A DNA stretch of 64,000 bases from Bimuria novae-zelandiae CBS 107.79 (GCA_010015655.1 ML976672.1:345463-409462); one strand, 5' to 3'. Positions 47,534 through 59,925 are shown, numbered from the stretch's first letter. Numbers and translations: made by a program. Notes: generated by a model not told the origin, from the sequence alone.

Positions 47534-49806
47534 TCATTTTTTTACGATACGGAGGAGAGGAGCGATGCGAGCGCGCTTGCTGAGACCGACCCTGTAGGGC
47601 GTTTTGCTCTTGCCGATCGACGAAGGTGCGTCGTTCGTCTGTTTCGCTTTCTTTGCCGGCGGCGGTTGTGGCTCTGGGGTGGTGTGGGTCGCATTTGGCC
47701 GTGACGTTGTCTCCGTGGCCTTGTTTGTCTGGCCTTCATCCAATGCAGCGACCATAGATTCCTCAGGCTTGTCGGTGTCCTCCAGCGGTTTTTCATCGGG
47801 GGCCTTATTGGGCTCTTGGGTCTTCTCTGCTGAACGTTCCAATTCGATTGGCTCTATCACCTTTGATTCTTTCTTTGGTCGTCCACGGCCGCGTTTCTTC
47901 CCTTTAGGAGCTTGACATGGGGCAGTGGGTTGCTCTTCAGTCTGCGCGTTGATGACTTTCGCCTTGTCGTTTTCCGGATCATGCTGGAACGCAGCCGCGG
48001 CCTGTATTTCTTCATGTTCAGACAAAATTCTAGGCCTCTTACTTCTTGGGATGACAACCCTCACCACTGTTGGGCTTTTTGTAGCCTCGTGCGCTGGAGC
48101 AGTCTCCATGACATCATCAATAACAGTAGGAGGATCCACATCAGCAGATAAACTAGGGTCTTGCATGACTGGATTTGCTAGTTCGCTTTGGCTGGCTTCA
48201 TCAGGTTTGTCTTGCGTGCTAGCGTCTCGCTTCGACTTCCTTTCTACAGCAAGGATGGTCAATGTGTGCTCAAAGATATTAACTGATATGACTTACTGGT
48301 AGTAGGCTTGAATGACATTGGCGGTGCCAGCTCGTCTCCAGCTGCGACACCATTAGCAATCAGCCAGTCTACGGTCTGCGTGATATCACCGTTGTGCTGT
48401 CTTAGAGCTGCAAGCACGTGTCAGAAGAACAACATTGGAAGCGCCAAGTTAAATTATTTGTATAACGTACCTCTTTTGGTACTCAACGGGGTGAAGCCCA
48501 TGTCACAAATCTGCTGAACCTTTTCAGGTGTAGTAGCGGTAGAGGCGGTTTCGACGTCTCCAGCCGTCCTGGTTCTACGTGTTTTCCTCGCTGACGCCTC
48601 AGGTCTTTTCGAATGGTCAATCGGGTCCTCTCCGGTAAGCTTCAAAGACCTGGAACGACTCGGACGAGGCTTGTAATTTTCCGTTGGAAGGCCAATAGTC
48701 AGGTCATCTTCAGACTCTGGCACAGCGCTGAGTTTCTGTTTGATGTTGTCAGGAGGCGACACGATGGGATGTTCGCTGCTCTGAACGTGGGTTTGATTGG
48801 CAGCTGATTCGTCGTCTGAAAATGGCTCTACAAAGGGACGACTGGGAATGAACAGTGAGTACACACCCACAAAGCTTATATCTGGACAAATACTCACGAT
48901 GGCGGATTGGGAGTTGGAGCGACTGGCTCAACGGCCACCTCTTTGGACGTGCGACTCCCAGTAAGATGTTCACTCGGGTCACATGCGATATTTGGAGACA
49001 GTGATGCTTGCTCTGCGAACTGAATGGGGTCCGGAGATCCTCTGGCAGATGACTTCAAGTATTCAGACCAAGGCACTGAAGATTTCGCCGGCTCATACGT
49101 GGGCGCGTCGTCAGGTTCTGGCTCAAGGTCTAGGAAACCAGGTGCCAGTACCTCTGCTAACAACAGCTGTTGAGTGGCGGTGGCGTTGGGGATCGTGCTG
49201 GACGGCACAGAATGATCAAATAAGCCCATGGGTTCGTGATGCTCCCAATCGTCTCGCATAGTCCCTTGGAAATTCCAGGGTTTTTCTGGCGTAGGACCTA
49301 GATGCAAGTTGTTGCTGTCGTCTGCTTGCCCAGAGTGGCGTTTTCCGTTGGTGACAGGGAAAATGTCACGTGTGGGCGATAGTGCCATTGCGCCATCCAA
49401 TGACGTCCGTCTCCGCTTGCTGCTATGATCAGGCAGCGAAGGAGACGATACCGGCGCGTCTTGGGAGACGGTTCGAGCATTCACATGAGTAGCTGAAGTT
49501 ACTCCAGATACATTGCTCCGATCCCCAGCCTGGTGCTCAGAAGATGACGCGCTGTCTCGAAACTGTGCACGATGGGCGGCCACAATTGCACGCCTTAGGG
49601 ATCCTGCAACCAAGTCAGTAGGAAATCGTTCAGTGCATTCATTTTGGACACGTACCAGTCGAGCCCGTTCCTTTCTCGCCCGACTTCGGTGAAGTGTAGG
49701 TGTTGATGTCGGGGTTTGGCGGCGCGTCCCGCTCTGCTGCGGCAACTTGCTGGCCACCCTCAATCTCGAAATCCTCTTCATCTTCGGAATCCTGTATGAC
49801 TCTCAT
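47534..49806 (-). CDS. UBA-domain and AT-hook nuclear protein
   Basis: Five exons: 49806-49656, 49603-48898, 48841-48471, 48407-48297, 48243-47534; 682 aa, introns 52-63 bases. It begins MRVIQDSEDEEDFE, acidic. A UBA-like three-helix motif at about 393-432 (VQQICDMGFTPLSTKRALRQ then NGDITQTVDWLIANGV) spans the intron between exons 3 and 4, which validates that splice. An AT-hook, KKRGRGRPKK, lies near 560. The C-terminus YRVGLSKRARIAPLLRIVKK looks conserved. The rest is Ser/Pro/acid-rich and probably disordered. UBA domains bind ubiquitin and AT-hooks bind AT-rich DNA, so a chromatin role is plausible but I know of no assigned function. Divergent from XAP5 with 190 bases between start codons. 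Confidence 0.8.
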
Positions 49807-49996
49807 GGTGTTATCGCATTGCAGGGTGCGTGATTGAACGCAATGGAAGGTGGGAGTTGTGTTGCGAAGCGAATCAAGTCTAGCGTAAGACGCGTGAGAA
49901 CGTGACCACCTGTCGAGGAAAGTGCGACCGTCCAGCGCGCCCTTCGACTGAGCCTTCTGCTGTCGTCCACAACCACTCCCCTCCACCGCTACCAAA
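49807..49996. promoter_or_regulatory. short bidirectional promoter
   Basis: Only 190 bases separate the start codons of the UBA/AT-hook gene (-) and XAP5 (+), so both transcripts must start from this interval. No TATA box seen on either strand; CT-rich stretches precede the XAP5 start. Confidence 0.6.
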
Positions 49997-51199
49997 ATGG
50001 ATAAATTTTCGCCCAGCGCAAACGATCGTTCACGCAGCGGCACACCTGGCAATGGCAGATTTACTGCCCAAGCCGAAACAGCGGAGGATCTGCTTAAGTC
50101 GCAGACCGTAGGCTTGGTGCACCTCGATGACTTTCGAAAAAGACGCGCCGAAGCTTTGGAGCAGAAAGAGCGCGGCACTTCTGGCGCCAGTACGCCGCAA
50201 GATGGGTACGTACTCTCCAGCAGGCCTACTACCTCACAGGGCTAATTTACAAAGCGCAGGACAGCAACGCCAATAGCCTCGTTCAAGAAGAAGCGTAAGG
50301 TAGCTGCCAAGGGCAAGCTCTCATTTGGCATCGACGAAGATGAGGATGCAGATTCCGGCACGCCCGCAGCCCCCACCCCCCGGGGGAGCACGCCCGCCGA
50401 TTCGTCTGCGGTGAACTCGGAAAACAGGGGCAAAGTCTTCAAAAAGAAGCTCGGGGCAAACACGAGCATAGGCCTGAAACCGCGCGTCATGACGAAGACG
50501 GCATTGCAGCGCGAGGCCCAGCAAGCAGATCTAGCACGGCAAGATTTCCTAGCTATGCGAGAGGCCGTCAAAGCGACCGAGGTGGTGATACCCTTCGTAT
50601 TCTACGACGGAACCAACATCCCAGGCGGCCGTTGCAGGGTGAAGAAAGGCGACCATATCTGGCTGTTCCTAGACAGAGCTAGGAAAGTGGGTGCAGAGCT
50701 GGGCGTTGGCGGCGACAAAAGTAGGCGAGACTGGGCTCGCATCAATGTCGACGATCTGATGCTTGTGAGGGGCGAGGTCATCCTTCCACCGGTATGTCCA
50801 CCATCACGGCCTCTCAAAACCGCATGAGCTGACTGATCATAGCATTATGACTTCTATCATTTTCTATTCAATAAAGTCGCTGGGTTCAATGGACCCATTT
50901 TCGACTACTCCGCGCAGCCCACGAAAGCTACACCGGTGGCAGATGCCGAACCTGATTCGGCCACTTTCAACCCGCTGGAGCGGCCTGGTCAGAACAAGGA
51001 CAAGAGCTCAGCCTTTTTGGACGAGCAACTCGAAGGGTTCAGCGACGATCCAACCCTGACTAAAGTCGTGGATCGAAGGTGGTACGAAAGGAACAAGCAC
51101 ATCTTTCCCGCCAGCGTGTGGGAGGAATACAAGCCCGAGAAGGACTTCTCAAAGGTGCAACGAAAGGATACTGAAGGCAACAGATTCTTCTTTTCGTAA
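49997..51199 (+). CDS. xap5: XAP5/FAM50 family nuclear protein
   Basis: Exons 49997-50205, 50260-50791 and 50843-51199, introns of 54 and 51 bases; 365 aa. The N-terminal LLKSQTVGLVHLDDFRKRR is the XAP5 leader, ATPIASFKKKRKVAAKGKLS a basic nuclear-localisation-like stretch, and the domain proper includes GLKPRVMTKTALQREAQQ, IPFVFYDGTNIPGG, KKGDHIWLFLDRAR and DLMLVRGEVILPP joined by the second intron to HYDFYHFLFNKVAGFNGPIF, then VVDRRWYERNKHIFPASVWE. XAP5/FAM50 proteins associate with chromatin and the spliceosome C complex. Length and order match the family. Confidence 0.96.
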
Positions 51200-52195
51200 G
51201 TAGTGTGTGTAAGTGGCACGGTCAATACCAGCTCCCAAGAGTTCTCGTGGGCGTGATGTTCAAAGTCTGCAGCGGTGTGTATGTGCATGTTCCACCCCGG
51301 GAGTTTCTAGACCAGTAGTGGGGCTCGCAGGAGGGCAAACCTGTCGCGTGAGCAGTTGCCACAGTTGGCCAACCATGGAGTGCATGCCTAGCTGCGTCCC
51401 TGCATGCTAGCCGTGTCCAGTGACTGCGCGATGCGAGGTCCTGTTCCCCAGGATCTCGCAGCCGTGCGAGGCGACACATCTAAGCTGCATAGTCATACAT
51501 TAGAGTGTGTGAAACGGGAGAAAAGGTTTGCCGACTCACAAAACAATTTGATGTGGATTCCAGACCTGCACGCTGACGCAACAGGCTCGGCTGAACGCGT
51601 GCATATCGCCGAGACGCCAGAGGGGTGCGCGAAGCTTTTTTAAGAACACAAAGAATCCATATAAGTCGTTCTCGTCCATGGTAGTACCCATGTACCGAGT
51701 CTCTTTGAATGTTGAGTGGTGATCTTAGTCCACGGTTCTGCACCGTCAAACTCGGTTATCGTCGCTATCACATAGGCTCTGTCGTCATTCGCCGGTGCGC
51801 ATCTTCCTTTCACACCCACCACTTCATCTCCGCCTGCACGACATTCACTGCTAGGCCTGGCTGGAACATCACACACACACACATTTTGGTAGAGCCAAGC
51901 GGTGGCAGTCCTAGTTGAATCTCACAAAATGCAGCGTCACTCTTTCATCCACCGGCCAATAAGCGTTGCCGAATCGCCTCGTGGTATGGAGCGGTGCTGC
52001 GAATAGCTCTTCATTCAACTGACCAGAATGCAGGGTCCTGATTAATGTCGCGGTTCATATTGCGCCTTCGATAACGGTTGCCTTTGCTTTTTCAATGTCA
52101 ACTGGAACTCAGCCGCACAACAGCGAATCACCTGGGCGCTGTCCTTTTAAGCAAGACTCTCCACGCGCTAGCTGCTACACACCCAACACAACAAC
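51200..52195. other. intergenic region, SPX-gene promoter
   Basis: About 1 kb between XAP5 and the SPX gene, both plus strand. Short ORFs only. No element recognised, and no PHO4/NUC-1-type CACGTG box was noticed. Confidence 0.4.
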
Positions 52196-55100
52196 ATGAA
52201 GTTCGGTCATAACCTGCCCCGAAACCAGGTCCCGGAATGGGCCTCCTCTTACATCAATTACAAGGGTCTTAAAAAGCTCATCAAGACAGCCGCCGAATCC
52301 GCCAAGGGGGGCGAGGACCCCGATCTTGCAGGTACGTCTTAGACACTCGATACTCCAGGTGATAAATGCTTACACAGCGCAGAGTTCTTCTACTCCCTGG
52401 ATCGAAACCTTGAAGATGTCGATGGTTTCTATAATAAAAAGTATGCCGAGTACGCCCGTCGCCTCAAGCTACTACATAGTCGTTACGGCCGAGCTGCCCA
52501 GCTTCCTGAGGGCATTGATAGGGATGAGAAGGATGATTTGACGGGTGCCCTACTCGAAGTACGCAGCGCGTTACGCAACCTCCAATGGTATGGCGAAGTC
52601 AACAGGAGGGGTTTCATCAAGATCACGAAAAAGCTGGACAAGAAAATTCCCGGAGTTACCACGCAGCAACGATACTTGCAGTCGAAGGTCAACCCCAGAG
52701 CATTTGCTCACAACATCACTTTGGGCGCAGACATCAAGGCTATCAACGATTGGCTTTCCGGTCTGAATGAAGTTAAGACCTTCGACGATACAGGCTCTTC
52801 GCACTCAGCAGCGTCCCTCGGTAGAATCCCCGGAGCATCATTGAACCTTCCCTCGAGCCTATTAGATGCAGTCGATGTGGCTATTCGTGCGGATGGTACC
52901 GAGAGTCTTTCTCGGATGGTGTCGGACATACTGGCGAAGAACGACCACGCTGGCATTGCCGTCTCTGTCCAGCAGACCTTGTTGAACTTCCTCCAGCGTG
53001 CCATTTCCTGCCGTGCCAAGCGCTGTATAGACAGTATATTACTACAGTTGACATCTCTGGAAGAAGCTGACGACATCAACAAACGCAACTGCATCCATCG
53101 TCTTGTCATCACTATCGGACGCCCACGGACTAGCGAAAACCAGAGCTCTGAGGGTCAATTTCTGCCGCCTTCTAATGAACGAAATTTTATAACCCCGGCT
53201 ACAGCTCCAAATCGACTGCCATTACTCGGTGGAATCGCAGAAAACGAGTCTAACGGGTTGTTGAGCGACACACATGAGACCGTTCAGCTTCTGGATTACC
53301 TTCTTAATCATTTGCAGCCCTCACAGCGGGCTTCATTGCAGTCACGAGATACGTACGGACGACTCCCATTACACTATGCGGCCCAATACGGATTTGTGGC
53401 TGTGTGCCAAACTATTATCAAGCACATGCAAGCATGGGGTCAGTTTGACGTCTCCAAGGGTATTGATTCTCCAGTTTGGCAGGACACTGAGGGCTATGCG
53501 CCCGTTCATCTTGCCGTTATTGGCGGTCACCCTCTTGCCACACAGACGCTGCTAGAAGCTGGAAGCTCAGAAGCGATTGGAGAACCGTCACACTCAACGG
53601 CAGTCCCCAACTCAGGTGCCGTTCTAGCAGTCGCCACGCAGTCAAATTTTGTCACAATCGTCAAGCTTCTGGTGGATGCCGGTGTGGATGTCAATCACCA
53701 GAACGAGCAGGGCGAAATCGCACTACACGTTGCGGCTCGTTTCGGTCACGAAGAAAGTGCCAAAGCTTTGCTTTCTGGTTCCGCACTGCACAGCGCTGAG
53801 GTCGACGTTCCGGAGAAAACCTTTGGTTGGACACCACTATTCATAGCATGCGTAGATGGACACGTCTCCATGGTGCGGCTTCTCGTCGAGCATGGCGCGA
53901 ATGTCGACCGTGCGGACAACGACGGCTGGACTGCTCGTGAGCACGCTGCTCTGCGCGGGCACTTAGATATCATCGAAGAGCTGGCCAAGATCGCTCCTAC
54001 CAAAGAGGGCACCGTGGAAGCTCTGGCACCTCCCACGCTGACACTTTCTCTCGAAGAGCGCAGGTCCAGGAGCCTAAATAGGGAACCCTCGTCCCAACAG
54101 AAGCCGATCGAATCACTGAAATCTTTCGGGCATCGTTATCTGACGGATCAGACCATGGTCCTTGTCAGTCTGGGCTCCATGGACCCCCGCAAGGACGTTC
54201 CAGCTGTCAAATTAGACGATATCCCCATCTCGGATGCGCACGCAACGCAGCTAGACACGGCTCTTTCAGTCGTTGTATCAGCTTCTGGGGCAGAGGGCGA
54301 ATCAACGGTCGTGGATCTTCCTGTCCAGGAAAACATCAGTACAGATCCAATCACGTTTAAGACTAAGGACATATCGAAGGTCAAAATCCTGTTCGACATA
54401 GTCCCGACATATGCAGGGTCAAACGATCGTATCGTCGGACGCGGCGTGGCTCTATTGTCCACTTTCAAAACCATCCTCGGTTCGAAGCGAATACCTCTAC
54501 AAGGTGACCTCAGCGTTCCTGTCGTTGCCGCAACCACCATGGACGTCATTGGATCAGTCAATTTCAATTTCATTGTCATCACGCCTTTTTCGCATCCAAA
54601 CTTGTCCATTACGGAGCAGCACACGTACTGGAAGACAGTGAAATCTACCATGGTTATTGGTCATAGGGGCCTCGGAAAGAATACAGCCGCTCGGAACTCA
54701 TTACAGCTGGGAGAGAACACGATCCAGTCTTTTATCGCGGCCGCCAATCTTGGTGCAGAATACGTAGAGTTTGATGTTCAACTGACAAAGGATCACGTCC
54801 CTGTGATCTACCACGACTTCCTGGTCAGCGAAACCGGCATCGATGCGCCGGTACACACATTGACGCTCGACCAATTCCTCCATATTGGTAAAGGCCATAC
54901 GCCGCAACACTCTGCACCTGATTCACCACAGGATGACCACATCGTCAACGACTCATCCAAACGAGCAAACAATCTATCGTCAAGGCGGCTACGCTCTTAC
55001 TCTATGGACCACGGGCAACAAAAGAAGATGTACGATTACCACGAAGCCCAACACGTCGAACGAATCAAGCACACGCGCGACTTCAAAGAGAAAGGGTTCA

Positions 55101-55889
55101 AGGGCAACAGCCGTGGCAGTTCCATCCAGGAGCCATTCACCACTCTGGAGGAGATGTTCCGGAAGGTGCCCGAGAGCACGGGCTTCAACATCGAAATGAA
55201 GTACCCAATGCTCTACGAGTCGGAGGAGCACGAGATGGACCAGTACGCCGTCGAGCTCAACTCCTTCGTCGACACGGTGCTGAAGATGGTGTACGACAAG
55301 ATGGGTAGTCGCAACATCATTTTCTCGTCGTTTAACCCGGACATCTGCCTCATGCTGTCGTTCAAGCAGCCTTCCATCCCCGTCCTGTTCCTCACCGATG
55401 CGGGGACCAGCGCGGTCGGCGATGTCCGCGCTGCGAGTCTGCAGGAGGCGATCCGCTTCGCGAGTCGCTGGAATCTCCTGGGTATCGTGAGCGCGGCCGA
55501 GCCGCTCGTTGCGTGTCCCCGCCTTATCCGTGTGGTGAAGGAGAGCAGTTTGGTGTGTGTCAGCTACGGCACGTTGAACAACGACCCGAAGAATGTCCAG
55601 GTAAGTCCCCCCCCACCGCCCTCTTCCACCGCATACGAATGTTTAGGCTGACCGCGGCATGCAGATTCAAAAACAAGAAGGCATCGACGCCGTCATTGTG
55701 GACTTGGTGCTCAAGGTCCGCAAAGGTCTCACTGCGCCCGTGGAAGACGGCGTCGCGGCAAACGGCTCGGTGAGCGGGAACGTGATGGCCGCGACGGATA
55801 CGTCTGGAGCGGCTAGCAATGTTGTGAATACGGCGTCTAAGGACGGTGGGAAGGACGCCGCGCAGATTGCGCCGAGTGTGCCCATCTAA
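52196..55889 (+). CDS. nuc-2: NUC-2/PHO81-type SPX-ankyrin-GDPD protein
   Basis: Exons 52196-52331, 52383-55600 and 55665-55889; 1192 aa. Intron 1 (52332-52382) uses the second AG, which alone keeps the SPX frame (LAEFFYSLDRNLEDVDGFYN). SPX domain from residue 1 (MKFGHNLPRNQVPEWASSYI) to about 140, with basic KKLIK and ITKKLDKK. Ankyrin repeats about 367-581 (GRLPLHYAAQYG, GYAPVHLAVIGGH, GEIALHVAARFGH, GWTPLFIACVDGH). GDPD domain from about 803: GHRGLGKN, GENTIQSF, VEFDVQLTKD, VIYHDF, FNIEMKYP. SPX senses inositol pyrophosphates. NUC-2/PHO81 inhibits the PREG-PHO85 kinase on phosphate starvation; GDE1 of the same architecture hydrolyses glycerophosphodiesters. The GDPD catalytic residues look intact, so enzyme activity is possible. 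Confidence 0.9.
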
Positions 55890-56203
55890 GAAGGGGCTCG
55901 ACCTCAACGTGTAAGGTGATATTTTCAAAAAGATAGACAGCGGGTATTCATCTGGCCCTGTCGAGTTGGCCGTGCTGGAATCCGAGTCGCCCCTCGTGTA
56001 TGCCATCCATTGCTTTTCTTTACAAGTACGATAGAGGTACGAATTGCACGCCTTGATTTCTTCTGAAACAACCTGCCTTTGCGGTATAAATAACATCACT
56101 GTACTTCGCCACAGCAAGCACACATAGATTTTACTTTGCTACCCCACTATGTATTTCATACCGAGAATAGACTTTCACCAAGCACGAAGAGTTGTTCTGT
56201 CTG
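55890..56203. other. convergent 3' intergenic region
   Basis: 314 bases between the stops of the SPX gene (+) and the G-patch gene (-). Both 3' UTRs must lie here. Nothing else seen. Confidence 0.5.
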
Positions 56204-58382
56204 TTATTCCTCGTCGTCGTCATCCCCAAAGATAGCCCTAAACACGTCCTCGGGCGCGCGTTCCTTGGTCAACGCATCGTTCCTCTCCACATCGACATTC
56301 GCATGCTCCACCTCCGGCACCCCCTTCGCACTCTCCTTGTCCTGCTCCGGAATGCCCATCCAAGCCGGGCGCTGCAACGCGGGCGCCCCCTTGGTCAAGA
56401 CCTCCTGCATCATCCTCTCCATCGCAGCCTTCGACACCGCTTCCTCAGTCCTAGATGCGAAGCCGTGCCCATCGCCGTGGGGGCCTGCATCAGCGCTGTG
56501 CGGCACATCGGGCGGCGGCCTGACATTAAAGCGCTTACACAGGAGGCGCGAGGGGTGAAAGGGAAAGTTGGAGCGCGTCATGGGGCCGTACATGCCGAGC
56601 TTCGCAGCCTGCTCAGCAGGATCCTCTGGCTTGGCTGCTGCCTTCCTCAGAAGATTCTCATTCTTATTGGAGGTGGGATTTGCGTTACCGGGCAGGCTGG
56701 ACGAGGTCGAAGAGGTGAAGCGGGACGCCATGAGGCCCGTGGACGGCTTGAAGACTTCAGCCGCGTGGGCGAATTCTTGCAGTTCTTTCGCCCAGTCGGA
56801 CACGGGCATGTTCGCGGGGCGCTCGGGGAGGTCGGTTCGCAGGCCGGCGCGGAGGGAGAGGAAGCCGGTGTAGCGGGTGCGCTTTGCGGGGTCTTCGGCG
56901 TAGGGCATCCAGCCGGTGGCTCCTTTGGCTAGGGCGGCGGCGGCGGTGCTCTTGTCTAGGACAGGGACGAATGTCCATAGGTCCTTGGGCTTGGAACTGT
57001 TGGGGTCTTGGTAGCCTTCAGGAGCACCCTCACCGCGGCCTTGGGGAAGATTCGTCTTCCCTGTTATTGATGCAAGGCGATCTCGAGCTTCCTTGGGGAT
57101 GAAGTCGAAGACGGATTTCCCGGGTAGCATGGTTTCGCCTAGAAGTGATGCTCGCGCCTTCGCGTCCAGAGTGGACGCTTTTGCAGCATCGGAAACGGAT
57201 TGCTGGCCTGGATGCTCGCCAGGCGGAGTAACAGGTTTCGAGGACTTCCACCCGGGAGGAATCTGCGGTGGTGGGTATCTCTTCTTGCTTGTCAAGTCGA
57301 TATATTGCGTGGCCAGCACGAAGCCGGGCAGAGGAGGCTTTCCGTCGTGGGATAAACGAGGCAGGCCGGCGGACTGAGCAGACACTTTCTTCGGCTTGAA
57401 GACATGTTGCTCGCCTGCCCCCGGTTTGGCGAATTTACTTGGCTTTTTGGCCTTCTTGTTCTTGCCTATTGTTTTGTTGAATGTGATCTTCGGACCGAGC
57501 TCGTATGGATCCTCGTCATCAGAGCCTGTGTCATTGAGGACGCCCACTCCAAACGAGGACTTCTTTGGCGCAGCCTTTTTGGGTGCTTGGGTTTTTGACG
57601 AGCCCTCCAAGAATGTGAGCGCAAGCATGGGCCGGTCCTCAGACTCCTTCTCCTTCCCTGTACCGAGTCTAGCCTCCGACTGATAGCCCAGTCCCTTGCG
57701 ATTGGCATCCTCCCGAATAGTCGACATCATGCGAGAGTCTTTGGGCGCAAACATGTGGGCCGACGACGCATCGTTCGCTCCTACGTTGTCATCTAGGCGG
57801 GCAGTCCGGCGCACCTTTCGGCCTACGCCCTGATCGCGCCGCCAGCCCATTTTTTGCGCAATCTTCACGCCCATGGTCTCCTCCTCCGTCACGAACAGCC
57901 CAAACAGTGCATCACTCTGGTTTCCGCCCACCCGCCCAATCGTCTCAAAAGACTGCACAGTCTCCAACTGCCGTGACTCAGCCGCCTCCGCCTTATCCTC
58001 CTCGTCCATGAAGTCCTCGGCACGCTGGGCGGTATCCTTGTTGCGGTTCGATCGCGAAGAAACGAAAGCCTTCGGGGTCCATCCTTCTTTAGAGCCAACT
58101 GTGTTGAAGTATCTTAGCAGAGTCTAACCGGGTGTTCGTGGCCAACGACGGCTCTGTAGCTTACCCTGCACTGAAGCCGCCCGTGAATGCGCCGTGGAGC
58201 CTGCGTCGGCCGCGCTCGTCGGTCACCGTCTGCTTCCATACCGGCACGAATGTTCCGTCGTCGCCGTCCTCGTCGGGAGGCAGCGCCGTGCCTAACGTGA
58301 TAGTGCTGGAGGGTGCGCCTGCACCGCGCGGGCGCTTTTGGGAGCCTGGAGGCGATGTCGCGCGCGGCCGCTTGTAAGACAT
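56204..58382 (-). CDS. G-patch splicing factor, GPATCH1/TOUGH family
   Basis: Exon 1 is 58382-58165 and exon 2 58112-56204, with a 52-base intron; 708 aa. The N-terminus begins [20 protein letters not shown]; the TGH/DUF1604 domain follows: [20 protein letters not shown] then AFTGGFSAG joined across the intron to [29 protein letters not shown] and IGRVGG. The G-patch (about 153-200) reads [17 protein letters not shown], a slightly degenerate glycine motif. Later conserved blocks include [29 protein letters not shown] and [12 protein letters not shown]-patch proteins activate DEAH helicases; the family is tied to spliceosome function. Convergent with the SPX gene. Confidence 0.94.
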
Positions 58383-59030
58383 GGTGAGGTTGGGCTATTA
58401 GAGCGCTATGAACTAGACTACGGCATCATCAATCGTGAGTGTTGAGTACCGAGGTTTCCCTATCGTGAGCTTGGTGTGGTTGATGTGCGTGTGGTTGTGA
58501 ACTTTTGGAAGGTTGTAGCGGTTACGTAATCCTACTTTCACGACACAACCCAGTTGTTCGAACACGCAGAGGAAGATGCTTTTCGCACAGGCATCTGTGA
58601 ATTTCGAATACACCCTCAATGCGACTTGTAATCCGCGCCGTGCTATTTTGCATATAGCAGGAATCATACCATGGTCCCCTAGCCAACCGTGCCCCAAAAT
58701 GTGGGCCAACAATCACCTCCGCCGCACGTCACGGCCGCCAGCTGGCTGAGGCGCGGCGGAAAGTCGTGGAACAATCGGTTCTTCGACTACGGTCATTCGA
58801 TCTTGGAACGCCCTGTTATTAGTTCTCTCTGCGGCGCTCACGCTCGCTCACTCACCTCCTGTCTCTTGCAAAACACCCGCACCGAACAATCAACAAATAC
58901 TCCACACAACATTGCACAAACCGTGCCCCTCAACGGCCCGAACCAAACTACCCAGCTCTAATAAACACATTGGTACACTCCTTTTTTAACCCTCTAGTTC
59001 TACTCTCTAACAACCCCCCAGACAACCAAA
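58383..59030. other. divergent intergenic region
   Basis: About 650 bases between the G-patch gene (-) and the small cysteine-rich gene (+). CT-rich from 58900 on with TTTTTTAACC near 58982, probably the core promoter of the latter. Short ORFs only. Confidence 0.45.
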
Positions 59031-59516
59031 ATGTCCACCCCCTCCTCGCCCCCCTCCTCTACCTGCGCCACAGCCCCCTACTCCGACTTCCCCGTCAAAG
59101 ACGCCGCCTGCTACGTCACCAGCCCCTCAGGCCTCCCAGACACCTACGCCGACATCCTCAAAGGCTGCTGCGGCGACGCGCCAGTCACAAAATGGGCCGA
59201 CGACTGCGCGCTGTATTGTCTAGCAGCCGACCAGAGCATCGCGGAGCTGCAGAAGTGCTGGCAGGAGGGCGGCGTGCAGGCGAGGGATATAGCGTGTAAT
59301 GCGCAGAATAATGCGACGGCGACGGGGGAGGTAAGTGGGACGGGAGAGGGGGGCGCGAGGGAGACGGGGACGAGTGCGAGTGCGAGTGCGGGTGCGCCTG
59401 CGAGTACAGAGAGTCCGGGGACTGCTGCAGTAGTTGTGCCAAAGGGGGTCAATAAGATGGGGGTGGGCGTGTTGGGTGTGGTGTTTGGGTCGGTGATTTT
59501 GGGCACTTTGTTGTAG
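59031..59516 (+). CDS. small cysteine-rich protein with C-terminal membrane anchor
   Basis: A single exon, 161 aa. Residues 12-89 hold nine cysteines including CC and CALYC (CATAPYSDF, KGCCGDAPVTKW, DDCALYC, KCW), a spacing that looks like a conserved fungal module. A Gly/Ser/Thr/Ala-rich linker follows, and the last 17 residues (VGVLGVVFGSVILGTLL) are hydrophobic. There is no N-terminal signal peptide, so it is either tail-anchored or its first exon is missed; the C-terminus would otherwise look like a GPI signal. I do not know its function. It is the last gene before the right transposon region. Confidence 0.75.
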   Translation: MSTPSSPPSSTCATAPYSDFPVKDAACYVTSPSGLPDTYADILKGCCGDAPVTKWADDCALYCLAADQSIAELQKCWQEGGVQARDIACNAQNNATATGEVSGTGEGGARETGTSASASAGAPASTESPGTAAVVVPKGVNKMGVGVLGVVFGSVILGTLL

Positions 59517-59536
59517 GAGACCGGTGACGTAGGGAC

Positions 59537-59684
59537 TAGCGATGTGCCGATACGGGGATTTGGTGACTGATACGTGGATATCCCGTATACTAGTAACGTC
59601 CTTGGCAGTCCGCTAAAATTCTGAAAAAACCTAGTTTTACTAGTATAAAGTAAGGGGGTTATTAGGAATAATATACTATCCCCC
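59537..59684 (+). mobile_element. truncated copy of the hAT-type MITE
   Basis: Begins TAGCGATGTGCCGATACGG and matches the left half of 41199-41491 (including TCCTTGGCAGTCCG and CCTAGTTTTACTAG), with an internal deletion, ending at ATATACTAT. No right terminus or target duplication. It marks the border of the gene island 20 bases after the last stop codon. Confidence 0.85.
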
Positions 59685-59925
59685 GCATGGCCAACCTCGC
59701 CCTGGCACGGGCCATATACTCGTGGCCAATCGGATGAATTGCTCCGACTTGGCTGAACACCAACAATTATGCCTTTATAGGGTAACTTCGTAGAACATTA
59801 CATTTCTAAGGATCTTAAAATAAATTTACATACTTATTTTTATTTTTATTAAGCTAATTATTTAATGCTAGTAGAGATACTTAGCCCAGTATTTAGTATT
59901 AACTTCTAGCCTATATAAAGGTAGC
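59685..59925. other. island-to-transposon transition
   Basis: About 90 bases of normal sequence (59685-59775), then increasingly AT-rich DNA. No gene or element recognised. Confidence 0.4.

Noticed and set aside
52332..52377. Acceptor at ACAG (52374-52377) for intron 1 of the SPX gene
   Set aside because: It shifts the frame out of the SPX domain; the CAG five bases further restores it.
59331..59430. Possible intron (GTAAGT to CTGCAG) in the small cysteine-rich gene
   Set aside because: Splicing would hit TAG at once and remove the anchor; no branch site seen.
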